Positions 40,687-50,430 of a DNA stretch of 64,000 nucleotides are shown piece by piece. The stretch spans positions 124,001 to 188,000 of the forward strand of contig NZ_RXHQ01000002.1 of NCBI RefSeq assembly GCF_004138105.1. The letters are read 5' to 3'. The stretch comes from Xylanivirga thermophila. GTDB taxonomy: Bacteria; Bacillota; Clostridia; Caldicoprobacterales; Xylanivirgaceae. The position numbers and the translations under genes were made by a program. The notes beneath the pieces were generated by a model. That model searched no databases and was not told where the DNA came from. It saw only the letters and a list, made by a program, of their open reading frames with translations. Position 1 is the stretch's first letter; each line of letters begins with the position of its first letter.

Positions 40687-41316
40687 TTACTTGGTGCCAA
40701 AAAGTCTATCACCTGCATCTCCTAAACCAGGAACTATATACCCATCTTCATTTAATTTTTCATCTAGAGCGGCAACAAATATATCCACATCCGGATGGTC
40801 TTCTTGAAGTCGTGAAACTCCTTCCGGTGCAGCTATAAGACACACAAATTTTATGCTCTTTGCTCCCCGCTGTTTTAAGAATGTAATAGCTGCGCTAGCA
40901 GAACCACCGGTAGCTAGCATTGGATCTATAATTATAAAATCCCTTTCTTCAACATCAGAAGGTAGCTTGCAATAGTATTCCACTGGCTCTAGGGTTTCAG
41001 GATCCCTATATAGTCCTATATGCCCCACCTTCGCTGCTGGTATAAGCTTTAACATACCATCTACCATACCCAAACCTGCTCGAAGTATAGGTACAAGCCC
41101 TACTTTTTTGCCTGATATTACCTTGGTCTTTGCCTTACCCATTGGAGTATCAATTTCTACCTCTTTTAACTGGATATCACGGGTAACTTCATATCCCATT
41201 AATAGAGCTACCTCTTCCACCAGTTCCCTAAACTCTTTAGAACCAGTATTTTTATCCCGTATAAGTGTTAATTTGTGCTGTATTAGCGGATGATCCATTA
41301 CATGAACTTTTGACAT
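40687..41316 (-). CDS. upp: Uracil phosphoribosyltransferase
   Basis: 209 residues, the normal length. [28 protein letters not shown] (PRPP loop) and [15 protein letters not shown] at the C-terminus. It salvages uracil to UMP. The ATG at 41316 follows GAGGTGA. It lies immediately upstream of the ATPase operon, as it does beside the atp operon of B. subtilis. Confidence 0.97.
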   Translation of the reverse strand: MSKVHVMDHPLIQHKLTLIRDKNTGSKEFRELVEEVALLMGYEVTRDIQLKEVEIDTPMGKAKTKVISGKKVGLVPILRAGLGMVDGMLKLIPAAKVGHIGLYRDPETLEPVEYYCKLPSDVEERDFIIIDPMLATGGSASAAITFLKQRGAKSIKFVCLIAAPEGVSRLQEDHPDVDIFVAALDEKLNEDGYIVPGLGDAGDRLFGTK

Positions 41317-41414
41317 TTTAAACAATCACCTCAACATATTGGTATTAATATTCGTACATACATTTCTATATATTATACAATAATTTTGCAGCAGCTGTCT
41401 AGCAAAGTTCGCCA

Positions 41415-41873
41415 TCAATTTGACAAATTTAACTTTTTAATTACCTTTTTCAATGCTTCTCCAATATCCCATGCACATCTTCTATATGTTTCCACGTCTT
41501 GACCAAATGGATCTAATATATCAGGATCTTCATATCCGGCAAACTCTTTAAGGGTATACACTTTTTCCATTGCAGATGGCTCCATAATCTTTATAAGCAT
41601 CTTTTGATCATTTGTCATGGTAAGGATCAAGTTGGCATTTTGAACAAGCTCAGGAGTCAATCTACATGCCCTGTGCCCTGTAAGGTCAAGGTCCAACTCA
41701 TTCATCACCTCTATCGCCTGTAAAGTGGCCCTATCTCCTTCTGTAGCATATATACCTGCAGAACCTGCCATTATATCATTTATTTGAGCTTCTTTTAGAT
41801 ATTGTTTAAACATTACCTCTGCCATACTGCTCCTGCATGTGTTCCCTGTACATACAAAAAGTATTTTACGCAA
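41415..41873 (-). CDS. ywlE: Low-molecular-weight protein phosphatase, YwlE-like arginine phosphatase
   Basis: 152 residues. The P-loop CTGNTCRSS (Cys8 to Ser16) is at the N-terminus, and the general acid Asp lies in DILDPFGQ. Thr12 in the loop matches the Thr of B. subtilis YwlE that selects phospho-arginine. Tyrosine phosphatases have Ile there. It likely opposes an McsB-type arginine kinase, not seen in the window. The sua5-ywlE-upp order recalls ywlC-ywlE-upp in Bacillus. Confidence 0.88.
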   Translation of the reverse strand: MRKILFVCTGNTCRSSMAEVMFKQYLKEAQINDIMAGSAGIYATEGDRATLQAIEVMNELDLDLTGHRACRLTPELVQNANLILTMTNDQKMLIKIMEPSAMEKVYTLKEFAGYEDPDILDPFGQDVETYRRCAWDIGEALKKVIKKLNLSN

Positions 41874-41897
41874 AAGGCTACCTCCTAAAAATAATAT

Positions 41898-42962
41898 CTA
41901 TATATTTATTACATGAAAACCTGCAGCCCTGAGCATTCGATTCATTATGGCCAACCCTTCGTCTTTTGTCCCTACACCTTCGGCCAGTATAATATCTACA
42001 CCTAAATCATCAAATTGCCGCAAATCTGCAAAAAGCTTGGATGCTATGGTAGATAACCGGCTACGTGTTCCCATAATAAGCACTGAAGCCTTAATATCTT
42101 CATATAGGGTATAAGTCTCCTCCGTAGCTAGGATCCCCACCTTTTTCCCCTGTGATATATATTGCATAGCTAATGCTTTAATATGTTTTGCTATGGCATC
42201 CGGATTTCCCTGCACTATTGTAACAGGAGCCTTTGGTGCATAATGGGTGTATTTCATGCCCGGAGATTTTACCCGTTCGCCTTTGAGGGGAGGTGTAAGC
42301 ACCCTTTTATCAACCTGTACCTCTCCTAGTACCGTTTCCAACATTTCCTGCGTTATTCCACCTGGCCGTAGTATTGTAGGTATATTGGACGTCAAATCTA
42401 ATACGGTAGATTCCAATCCTACGCTACATTCACCGCCGTCTATTATAAATGGTATACGTCCCTGCATATCCTCCATAACATGCTGAGCAGTAGTAGGACT
42501 AGGACGTCCTGAACGGTTTGCGCTAGGTGCTGCAATAGGCACACCGCATTCCTTGATAAAGGCCCTTGCTACTTCATTTCTAGGCATCCTTATGCCCACT
42601 GTATCCAGCCCTGCAGTTACTTCATCGGGTATTATACTAGATTTTTCCAATATAATAGTAATGGGCCCCGGCCAAAAAGCCTCCATTAATTTTAAGGCCT
42701 TTGGTGGAACCCCATTCACCAATTGATATATTTCGTTTATCGAAGCAATATGGACAATAAGAGGGTTGTCAGAAGGTCTTCCCTTTGCATAGAAGATCTT
42801 TCGTACCGTCTCTCCATCAAGGGCATTTGCACCAAGTCCATATACCGTTTCCGTCGGAAATGCTACTACCTCACCTTGTCTTATATATTGGGCCGCTTTT
42901 TTTATAACGGCATAATCATTATCTAGTTCATTAATCTTCTGTATTAAAGTTTGCAAATTCAT
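41898..42962 (-). CDS. ywlC: L-threonylcarbamoyladenylate synthase (Sua5/YwlC)
   Basis: 354 residues in two domains. A YrdC/Sua5 catalytic fold (VVAFPTETVYGLGANALDGE, KGRPSDNPLIVH, IAAPSANRSGRPSPTTAQHV) joins a C-terminal Sua5 domain (about 245-354) by a linker with SPGMKYTHYAPKAP. It makes the TC-AMP used for t6A37 in ANN-decoding tRNAs. Full length. It lies eight bases past the ZIP transporter start. Confidence 0.95.
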   Translation of the reverse strand: MNLQTLIQKINELDNDYAVIKKAAQYIRQGEVVAFPTETVYGLGANALDGETVRKIFYAKGRPSDNPLIVHIASINEIYQLVNGVPPKALKLMEAFWPGPITIILEKSSIIPDEVTAGLDTVGIRMPRNEVARAFIKECGVPIAAPSANRSGRPSPTTAQHVMEDMQGRIPFIIDGGECSVGLESTVLDLTSNIPTILRPGGITQEMLETVLGEVQVDKRVLTPPLKGERVKSPGMKYTHYAPKAPVTIVQGNPDAIAKHIKALAMQYISQGKKVGILATEETYTLYEDIKASVLIMGTRSRLSTIASKLFADLRQFDDLGVDIILAEGVGTKDEGLAIMNRMLRAAGFHVINI

Positions 42963-42970
42963 TACTCCTT

Positions 42971-43702
42971 TTACATCATAGATGAAATTACAATTCCTAG
43001 TATGACTCCAAATAACAGTCCTAGGCTCGATATCCGTCCTTTATATAATTCTACAGATTCCGGTATAAGCTCTGCACATGTTATATACAACATGGCACCT
43101 CCCGCAAAAGCAAGACATATACTTATAAACATGGGAGAGATACCACCTAGTAAATATCCTATAAAAGCACCTAAGCCAGTAGGTACCCCTGATAAGAGTG
43201 TAAGCATAAAAACCTTTAATTTATCCATCCCTCCCGCCCTTAACGGGGTAGCCATAGCTACTCCCTCTGGTATATCATGAAGGGCAATCACAAGACTGAG
43301 ACCTAAACCATAGGATTCATAGGCAGTAAATCCAGAACCTATAGCGAGACCTTCAGGTAAGTTATGTAGCGCAATACCTACGGTTAATAGGATACCCGTT
43401 TTCAAAAGTTCATTTTTCCCTTTTGATTCCATATCACGATATATTAAATGTTCACAAAAAATTATAACAGCTACACCTAATATAATACCCATAATACCGC
43501 AAGCGAAACTACCAATTTCAAAAGATTTAGGCAATAGATCAAAACACACCACCGCAATCATAAGTCCACTTGAAAAACTGAGAAGGGTACTTAAAAGGCG
43601 TTTGCTGGGGGTATCAAGAAAAAACGCTATCATTCCGCCCAAACCTGTCCCTATGATACCTGCAGATGCACCTATAATGCTACTTACAAGCAATGGATTC
43701 AA
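42971..43702 (-). CDS. ZIP family divalent metal transporter
   Basis: 243 residues, about eight helices. Helix IV has ALHNLPEGLAIGSG and helix V ALHDIPEGVAMATPL, the paired HNxPEG/HDxPEG metal sites of ZIP proteins (ZupT/GufA group). It moves Zn2+, Fe2+ or Mn2+ inward. Which metal is used cannot be told. It lies between prfA and the sua5 gene, apparently in the same transcript. Confidence 0.92.
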   Translation of the reverse strand: MNPLLVSSIIGASAGIIGTGLGGMIAFFLDTPSKRLLSTLLSFSSGLMIAVVCFDLLPKSFEIGSFACGIMGIILGVAVIIFCEHLIYRDMESKGKNELLKTGILLTVGIALHNLPEGLAIGSGFTAYESYGLGLSLVIALHDIPEGVAMATPLRAGGMDKLKVFMLTLLSGVPTGLGAFIGYLLGGISPMFISICLAFAGGAMLYITCAELIPESVELYKGRISSLGLLFGVILGIVISSMM

Positions 43703-43768
43703 CCCCTACCATCTCCCCATTCTAAAATCTTATATATTGTATTCAGGAAGACATAGGAGTATGCCTTG

Positions 43769-44845
43769 TTATACGGGGCTTGCCATAAGCTTGAGCTTTT
43801 CAGCCTGATCTGCAGAAATAAGACTATTTATCATCTCTTCGAGGTCTCCATCTAGAAAAGATTCAAGCTGATAGATAGTAAAGCCAATTCTATGATCAGT
43901 CACTCTGCCTTGGGGAAAATTATAAGTTCTTATTCTTTCGCTACGATCTCCAGTACCTATTTGACTTTTCCTAGCTTCAGCATACTGACTGTTTTGTTCC
44001 TGCTCTGCCATATCAAGGAGCCTGGCTTTAAGTACCCTTAATGCCTTTTCCTTGTTTTTAAGCTGGGACTTTTCATCCTGACATGTAACTACCATTCCGG
44101 TAGGTATATGGGTAATTCTAACAGCAGAATCGGTGGTATTTACACTTTGTCCACCATGCCCTGAAGATCTGTATACATCTACCCTTAGATCATTGGGATT
44201 TATTTCAACATCCACATCTTCCGCTTCAGGTAGTACTGCTACAGTAGCAGTAGAAGTATGGATACGCCCACCAGATTCGGTAGTGGGAATACGCTGCACC
44301 CTATGAACTCCGCTTTCATATTTTAGTCTACTATATGCTCCTTTACCCTCTATAACAAAGATAATCTCCTTTACACCACCCATATCGGTATAATTGGAGC
44401 TTAGTATCTCTACCTTCCACCTTTGACGCTCAGCATATCTGGTATACATCCTAAAAAGGTCAGCACCAAAAAGGGCTGCCTCTTCACCACCGGCACCACT
44501 GCGTATCTCTACCACTACATTCTTTTCATCATTTGGATCTTTAGGTAGCAACAATATTTCAAGTTCTTCCTTTAATTCTTGCTGTTTCTTTTTTAATTTA
44601 GACAATTCTTGTTCTACCATATCTTTGAACTCTTTATCTGATTCTTCTAGGAGGAGCCCCTGGGTTTCTTCTATCTCCCCTGTTACGTCTTTGTATTCCC
44701 TGTATTTATTTACTATGGGCTCTAATTCTGCATTTTCCTTGACCAATTTTCTCCATTTGTCCTGCTGCCCGATAATCTCCGGATTGGATATGGCAATACT
44801 TAATTGTTCATATTGCTTTTCTATAAAGTCTAATTTATCAAACAT
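43769..44845 (-). CDS. prfA: Peptide chain release factor 1
   Basis: 358 residues. The GGQ of [19 protein letters not shown] reaches the peptidyl-transferase centre. The anticodon-like tripeptide is PTT in [12 protein letters not shown], matching the PxT of RF1 (UAA/UAG). It follows prmC by 18 bp. PrmC methylates the GGQ Gln. Confidence 0.97.
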   Translation of the reverse strand: MFDKLDFIEKQYEQLSIAISNPEIIGQQDKWRKLVKENAELEPIVNKYREYKDVTGEIEETQGLLLEESDKEFKDMVEQELSKLKKKQQELKEELEILLLPKDPNDEKNVVVEIRSGAGGEEAALFGADLFRMYTRYAERQRWKVEILSSNYTDMGGVKEIIFVIEGKGAYSRLKYESGVHRVQRIPTTESGGRIHTSTATVAVLPEAEDVDVEINPNDLRVDVYRSSGHGGQSVNTTDSAVRITHIPTGMVVTCQDEKSQLKNKEKALRVLKARLLDMAEQEQNSQYAEARKSQIGTGDRSERIRTYNFPQGRVTDHRIGFTIYQLESFLDGDLEEMINSLISADQAEKLKLMASPV

Positions 44846-44863
44846 ATACTTGTATCTGCCCCC

Positions 44864-45730
44864 TTATTTCTCTAATAGCGCTAAAACTACCCTGTCTATA
44901 CCGGACAGGTCCTTTAAAAAAGATATTCCATCATAGGACCCATTATTTTTTAATATTTCCCTTACCTTGCTACTCTGGTTATACCCTACTTCCACAGCCC
45001 ATAGACCACCCTCTTTAAGAAATGGACGAGCTCCTTTTGCAAGCATACGATAAAAATTTAGGCCATCTATTCCTCCATCAAGGGCCAATTGAGGCTCATA
45101 TTCACTTACCTGTTTTTCTAGTATTTTTATATCTTCCGTAGGTATATATGGCGGATTGGATACCATTACATCAAAATATCCCCCGTACCTATCCCTGTTC
45201 AGCTCTTCAAAGATATTGCTATGAATAAAATTTATTCTATCCCCTACTCCACAACTTTGGGCGTTTTGCCGTGCTATTTTAAGGGCATCTTTGCTTATAT
45301 CCACAGCTGTAATATATGCATTTTTAGCATAATAGGCTATGCTAACTGCAATACATCCGCTTCCTGTGCCAATTTCCAAAATATTTATCCTATCTTTCCT
45401 TGATTGTGAATGTTTTATTATATGTTCGACGAGTACCTCTGTATCACATCTAGGAATAAGTACTGACTTATCTACATAAAACCTTAGACCCATAAATTCC
45501 TTATATCCCATTATATATTGAATAGGTTTACCTGTAGAACGGAGTTTTATAAGGCCAAAAAATCTGTCATTCTGTTCATCAGATGGTACATAATGTCTGT
45601 TTATATACAATTCATAACGCTCCCAACCTAGGATATAACTAAGTAACATCTCCGCCTCCAAGCGAGGCATCTTTATGTTATTAGCTTGGAGGATTTTCTG
45701 TGCTTGGTTCAAAAGATTTACAACAGTCAC
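44864..45730 (-). CDS. prmC: Release factor glutamine methyltransferase PrmC
   Basis: 288 residues. The N-terminal helical domain is followed by a SAM-binding fold (ILEIGTGSGCIAVSIA) and catalytic VSNPPYIPTEDI. It methylates the GGQ glutamine of RF1 and RF2. The start is a GTG at 45730, overlapping the yqhQ end by 50 bases. An AGGAGGAGG inside the yqhQ coding sequence serves as the ribosome site. Confidence 0.95.
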   Translation of the reverse strand: MTVVNLLNQAQKILQANNIKMPRLEAEMLLSYILGWERYELYINRHYVPSDEQNDRFFGLIKLRSTGKPIQYIMGYKEFMGLRFYVDKSVLIPRCDTEVLVEHIIKHSQSRKDRINILEIGTGSGCIAVSIAYYAKNAYITAVDISKDALKIARQNAQSCGVGDRINFIHSNIFEELNRDRYGGYFDVMVSNPPYIPTEDIKILEKQVSEYEPQLALDGGIDGLNFYRMLAKGARPFLKEGGLWAVEVGYNQSSKVREILKNNGSYDGISFLKDLSGIDRVVLALLEK

Positions 45731-46655
45731 AATCTATTATATCCTCCTCCTGATCCATGGCAGCTAAAAAAGCCTGTATTGCCACTTCAAGCTGTGCATC
45801 ATCCGGCTCTTTGGTAGTAAGTTTTTGTAGCATAAGACCAGGAAACATCACTATATTAACTAATTTTGACTGGCTTTTACCTGCCCATCTGATTATTTCG
45901 TAGGATAAACCTGCAACAAGGGGCATTAAAAGGATCCTAATTACTACCCGCATGGCCATGTTACCCCAGCCTAAAAATGAAAATAATATTATGCTAACCA
46001 CCATTACGATAAGTAAAAAAGCCGTACCACATCTAGGATGAAGAGTAGTATATTTTCTTGCATTTTCAACCACAAGTTCTTCCCCATGCTCATAGCAATG
46101 GATGGTTTTATGCTCAGCACCATGATACTCAAAGACCCTTCTTATATCCTTTATCTGACTTATGGATATTATATATATTAAAAATATTAATAATCTTACA
46201 AGTCCTTCAGCCAGATTCATACCTACGCTGCTACTTATCCACCCCTTTAAAAAATTGGTTATAAACGTAGGTAGCACTATAAACAGCAGAGTTGCAAAAA
46301 GTATAGCCAATACTACTGATGTTGTTATCATTACATTTTCCACATTTTTGCCAAACTTGTCAGCCAAAAATTTTTCGAATTTAGACGGCTGATACTCTTC
46401 TTCCGCTTCATCACCGTATAACTCAGCTGAAGTCATAAGAGAAGATACACCCGTTACCATACTTTCAATAAAAGCTACTGCCCCCCGCACTATAGGCCAA
46501 CCAAGGATTGGATATTTTTCTTTAAGGGGTTTGGAAGATTTAGCATCTATCTGGATGGTCCCATCACTACGCCTAACGGCTATAGCAATCTTATCTGGAG
46601 ACTTCATCATCACACCTTCTATTACAGCCTGACCCCCTATATTACATTTTTTCAT
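45681..46655 (-). CDS. YqhQ-like membrane protein (DUF1385)
   Basis: 324 residues, about four to five membrane helices. CNIGGQAVIEGVMMKSPDKI opens the protein, and EYHGAEHKTIHCYEHGEEL and HPRCGTAFLL are family hallmarks. The ending has a Cys cluster (CDCCKSFEPS). The function is unproven. The gene often neighbours prmC-prfA and rpmE in Clostridia. Confidence 0.9.
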   Translation of the reverse strand: MKKCNIGGQAVIEGVMMKSPDKIAIAVRRSDGTIQIDAKSSKPLKEKYPILGWPIVRGAVAFIESMVTGVSSLMTSAELYGDEAEEEYQPSKFEKFLADKFGKNVENVMITTSVVLAILFATLLFIVLPTFITNFLKGWISSSVGMNLAEGLVRLLIFLIYIISISQIKDIRRVFEYHGAEHKTIHCYEHGEELVVENARKYTTLHPRCGTAFLLIVMVVSIILFSFLGWGNMAMRVVIRILLMPLVAGLSYEIIRWAGKSQSKLVNIVMFPGLMLQKLTTKEPDDAQLEVAIQAFLAAMDQEEDIIDCDCCKSFEPSTENPPS

Positions 46656-46676
46656 AGCTTTTCCCTTCCCTTATAG

Positions 46677-46714
46677 AAAAATACAGACCGGGAATATGCC
46701 CCAATCTGTATTTT
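46677..46714 (-). terminator. Terminator downstream of rpmE
   Basis: On the minus strand AAAATACAGA plus TTGGGG pairs with CCCGG plus TCTGTATTTT around CATATT, ending in T. It starts about 15 bp after the rpmE stop. Confidence 0.8.
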
Positions 46715-46730
46715 GTTATTATTGCAGCAA

Positions 46731-46949
46731 TTACTTGTCAGCTTTCTTATTTAAGCCATACCTTCTATTGAAGCGTTCTACACGGCCCCCAGTATCCACC
46801 AATTTCTGCTTACCTGTAAAAAACGGATGGCATTTTGAGCATATTTCAACCTTTAGTTCTTTCTCAGTAGAACCTGTAGTAAAGGTTTCACCGCATGCAC
46901 ATTTCACCACTGCATCCTTATAATATTTTGGATGTATATCTGGTCTCAT
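46731..46949 (-). CDS. rpmE: 50S ribosomal protein L31, zinc-type
   Basis: 72 residues. CACGETF and [12 protein letters not shown] give the CxC...CxxC zinc site, so this is the Zn-dependent form. [10 protein letters not shown] opens it. AGAGGTG lies before the ATG. A SigA promoter (47014-47041) and its own terminator (46677-46714) make it monocistronic. Confidence 0.97.
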   Translation of the reverse strand: MRPDIHPKYYKDAVVKCACGETFTTGSTEKELKVEICSKCHPFFTGKQKLVDTGGRVERFNRRYGLNKKADK

Positions 46950-47013
46950 AAACGTTCACCTCTTTCATTAAGCCTAACAGCATATACCCTATCTTAATCA
47001 CTACTAATCTTTT

Positions 47014-47041
47014 ATTATACTTTATTTTTATCAAAAGTCAA
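47014..47041 (-). promoter_or_regulatory. Candidate SigA promoter of rpmE
   Basis: On the minus strand TTGACT, 16 bp, TATAAT, about 65 bp before the rpmE ATG and just past the stop of the permease gene. Confidence 0.65.
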
Positions 47042-47047
47042 TAAAAA

Positions 47048-48103
47048 TTATGATTTCCATTGGGGCAATATATGGGCCTTTTGTAATGCCCTAAGGATAA
47101 TAAGAACTATAGGTCCTAAGAACAACCCAACTATGCCAAATGCCTGCATGCCTATATACATTGCTATTAATGTTACCAGTGGATGCAAACCTAGATTTGT
47201 TCCCACTATTCTAGGTTCTATGCTTTGTCTTATTACTGAAATAATCAAATACAATACTAAAAATCCCGCACCTCGAAAGGCATTACCCATTAAAAAATAT
47301 ATAATTCCTGCAGGAATAAGTACTGTACCAGTGCCCAAAATCGGCAAAGCATCTATTACAGCAGTTAAAGCAGCAAAAGAAAATGCATATTTAACATTTA
47401 ATATGGTATATCCTATTAATAGTTCTATAAACGTAATAAATATAAGGGTAAGCTGTGCCTTTATAAAACCTGCAAACGCAGATGTAAGATCGGATTTTAA
47501 TGTACCCATTCTATCTGCCCATATACCGGGAAATTGATTATATAGAAATTTAGATATTTTTTCCCTGTCCCTGCTCATAAAAAAAGCAGCAACTATGGTT
47601 ATTATTATAAACACAAAAATCTGTGGCAAAGATTTGGCAAAATTGAGCATATATTTGAGCAGAGTCTGCAACCATCCGCTGATCGTACCTGCTATGGTAC
47701 CCAAATTATCCTGAATGGTCTTAATTATCTCCGGAGGTACATTTAAATATATATTATTTAAAGCTGATTGAATATAATCACCCATATAATGTACATCCGG
47801 CATTTCGCCAGTCAATTTTACAAGCTCCACAGTCATACGATAAAAAGCAAAGCCTATTATCCAACCTAGCAGAAATATAAATAGGATAAGCACTACACCT
47901 ACAGCTAGTCCCCTTGAAATTTTCGATTTATTCTGCAAAAAGCGTACCGGTTTTTCTATCAAAGATGTTATAAGTAGAGCAATTATAAATGGTGCTACAT
48001 ATTTAAATAATTTAGTAAAAAATATAACAACCAGAAATAAAATTGCTGCTACCCATATACCTGTTTTTATAAGCCTTAGATGTTTTTCCGACAATACTGC
48101 CAT
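47048..48103 (-). CDS. AI-2E family (PerM/YtvI) membrane permease
   Basis: 351 residues with seven to eight helices and the family's C-terminal half (EPRIVGTNLGLHPLVTLIAM, GLFLGPIVLIILRAL). Members export varied small molecules or act in Na+/H+ exchange. The substrate here is unknown. It follows rho by 28 bp and may be co-transcribed. Confidence 0.9.
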   Translation of the reverse strand: MAVLSEKHLRLIKTGIWVAAILFLVVIFFTKLFKYVAPFIIALLITSLIEKPVRFLQNKSKISRGLAVGVVLILFIFLLGWIIGFAFYRMTVELVKLTGEMPDVHYMGDYIQSALNNIYLNVPPEIIKTIQDNLGTIAGTISGWLQTLLKYMLNFAKSLPQIFVFIIITIVAAFFMSRDREKISKFLYNQFPGIWADRMGTLKSDLTSAFAGFIKAQLTLIFITFIELLIGYTILNVKYAFSFAALTAVIDALPILGTGTVLIPAGIIYFLMGNAFRGAGFLVLYLIISVIRQSIEPRIVGTNLGLHPLVTLIAMYIGMQAFGIVGLFLGPIVLIILRALQKAHILPQWKS

Positions 48104-48130
48104 TAAATATTTGTCCTCCTAATATTCAAA

Positions 48131-49921
48131 TCATCTGTAGCTTGAAAAAGTGTCCCGCTCTATTTGATATCCTTCCTTATCCACTATATTAAAGTGCTCT
48201 AGCATAAGATCTATAAATTCATCATTGGAATTTGTACGCATGGCATCATTTATTATAATCTCCATAGCCCTATCAGGACGTCCTTCACTTAGATGTTTGC
48301 GTATACTCCATACACCTTCCAATTCCTTTTGAGAAAGTAACAATTCCTCCCGCCTTGTACCCGATTTGTTCAAATCTATTGCTGGGAATATTCTCTTCTC
48401 AGACAATTTTCTATCAAGGTGTATCTCCATATTGCCAGTACCTTTAAATTCCTCAAATATAACTTCATCCATTCTACTACCAGTCTCCACCAATGCAGTA
48501 GCAATAATAGTAAGGCTCCCGCCTTCTTCAATATTCCGTGCAGCACCAAAAAATCTCTTTGGTTTGTGAAGTGCACCAGGGTCAAGACCACCGGATAACG
48601 TACGACCTGTTGGTGGCACTACAAGGTTATAAGCCCTTGCCAGTCTCGTAAGACTGTCCATCAATATAACCACATCTCTACCATGCTCTACCAAGCGCTC
48701 TGCCCTCTCTAGTACCATATCAGATACCTTTATATGATGTTCCGGTAGCTCATCAAAAGTAGAATATACAACATCACCATTTATTGAACGCTGCATATCC
48801 GTTACCTCTTCCGGGCGCTCATCTATAAGAAGTACTATAAGATAAATTTCAGGATAATTTAAGGTTATGCTATTTGCAATCTTTTTAAGGAGTGTAGTTT
48901 TACCTGCTTTAGGAGGAGCAACTATAAGACCTCTTTGTCCCTTGCCTATGGGGGAAACTAAATCAATGAGCCGTACAGCAAGGTCCTTTGGATTGTTCAT
49001 ATTTTCCAGAGTAATACGTTCACGTGGATATATGGGGGTAAGCTCATCAAACGATCTGCGCCTATTTGCCTTTTCAGGATCTTCTCCATTTATTGCCGTA
49101 ACATATAAAAGTGCCTGAAACTTTTCACCTTCTCTAGCCGGCCTAGTCTTACCTGTCACTAGATCACCAGTTTGAAGATTAAAACGACGAATCTGAGATT
49201 GGGATATATACACGTCCCTATTTCCTGGTAGATAATTATCTGAACGTAAAAATCCATATCCGTCGGGCAACACTTCTAAAACACCTTCAGCATCTCCACA
49301 TTCACCGGTATTTAATAGAATAGGAACAGCTGGATTGGACGTATTATAATATTTTCTCGCATACTCAACCTGTTTTTCATAGTCATCATGTTCATTTGCA
49401 TGGGCAGCTTCCCTAGCCTCTTTTCCCTTATTTTGAAAACCATTTTCATGTTTAATTTCTTCTTTTTCATTATCCTCTTGTTTATTCTGATCTGCTTGTT
49501 CCTCGAACTGTTGCTTACCAGATTGTATATCTATTACAGTTTGCTCTTCAGATATAGCTGAATCTTCTCTGTTCTTCCGGGGTCTACCTCGCCTCGTATG
49601 TGGCTTTTCTTCCAATGGCTGTTCAATATTTGTACCTTCATCGGTCTTTGACACTAACCTTGGCCGTCCCCTCTTTCTAGATTTTTGAGCCTCACTTTGC
49701 TTTGATTCTTCAGTAAGCGTTGCCTCTTTTGTATTGCTTTCTATATCCGTCTTTTCCCCTTCTGGCTGCATCTGATCTTTTGCCATCTCACTTAATCGCT
49801 CTTCAATAGCCGTAATAAGATCTGCTTTTTTGTATCTAGTAACTGCTTTTACACCAATCTGTTTACCAAATTCCCTAAGGTCTAATATGGTGTTATTCTC
49901 TAAACGACTTAGATCCAACAT
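48131..49921 (-). CDS. rho: Transcription termination factor Rho with an AT-hook-bearing insertion
   Basis: About 596 residues, long for Rho (usually about 420). The N-terminal Rho_N helical domain (about 4-45) is followed by a charged low-complexity linker (about 50-205) holding two RGRPR cores at about 85-89 and 112-117. Then come the cold-shock RNA domain ([20 protein letters not shown]) and the RecA-like motor (Walker [14 protein letters not shown]-loop [11 protein letters not shown]-loop). It is a hexameric RNA translocase that ends transcripts. Two ATGs stand in tandem. The second, at 49921, has better spacing from GAGG. Confidence 0.95.
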   Translation of the reverse strand: MLDLSRLENNTILDLREFGKQIGVKAVTRYKKADLITAIEERLSEMAKDQMQPEGEKTDIESNTKEATLTEESKQSEAQKSRKRGRPRLVSKTDEGTNIEQPLEEKPHTRRGRPRKNREDSAISEEQTVIDIQSGKQQFEEQADQNKQEDNEKEEIKHENGFQNKGKEAREAAHANEHDDYEKQVEYARKYYNTSNPAVPILLNTGECGDAEGVLEVLPDGYGFLRSDNYLPGNRDVYISQSQIRRFNLQTGDLVTGKTRPAREGEKFQALLYVTAINGEDPEKANRRRSFDELTPIYPRERITLENMNNPKDLAVRLIDLVSPIGKGQRGLIVAPPKAGKTTLLKKIANSITLNYPEIYLIVLLIDERPEEVTDMQRSINGDVVYSTFDELPEHHIKVSDMVLERAERLVEHGRDVVILMDSLTRLARAYNLVVPPTGRTLSGGLDPGALHKPKRFFGAARNIEEGGSLTIIATALVETGSRMDEVIFEEFKGTGNMEIHLDRKLSEKRIFPAIDLNKSGTRREELLLSQKELEGVWSIRKHLSEGRPDRAMEIIINDAMRTNSNDEFIDLMLEHFNIVDKEGYQIERDTFSSYR

Positions 49922-50147
49922 CATTCCTCACTTTCCATATAATATTTTATTATTTGCTAAATATAGGCATATTAAAATTTAATCTAATGATTTACTATAG
50001 AATTGGCAATGCTATAAAAAACCATAACAATAGTATTGCCAGAAACATATAATGTATACAACTATACAGTTCTTTGAAAATCCAACAAAGAATTGGAATA
50101 CCATTAAAGATAGTGGCAGACATAAAGGTAAAATATTATACTGTACA
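49922..50147 (-). other. Predicted long rho leader with hairpins
   Basis: No gene is seen between rho and ddl (49925-50430). The minus strand from about 50147 would be a leader of about 225 nt. It contains an imperfect hairpin at 50004-50041 (11 of 12 pairs, TGGCAAT arms) and a smaller one at 50070-50092 (TTCTTTG/CAAAGAA). Neither is followed by a T run, so they are not terminators. They may serve regulation of rho. The rest (50184-50430) is A/T-rich, with no convincing promoter for ddl. Confidence 0.4.
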
Positions 50148-50153
50148 CACCTT

Positions 50154-50183
50154 ATTATAATATTATATGCCCAAAATCGTCAA
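50154..50183 (-). promoter_or_regulatory. Candidate SigA promoter of rho
   Basis: On the minus strand TTGACG, 18 bp, TATAAT. It would start transcription near 50147, about 225 nt before the rho start codon. Confidence 0.6.
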
Positions 50184-50430
50184 TATTAAATGCTCAAAAA
50201 TATACACAAAAAATTTCAATGATTTTCAGTCCTTTTTACTATGTCTCATGCATATAAGCCATTTTTTATAAAAATATTCAATATTCATTCAGCCAGTATA
50301 ATTATTTTAACCCTTTTAGCAATACTATAAACATAAATATATGGAATAAAACATTTTCACATATTCAACATACATAAAATATGATAAAATACTAATAGTT
50401 TTAATGTCTTAGCTATGAAAGGAGATTTTT

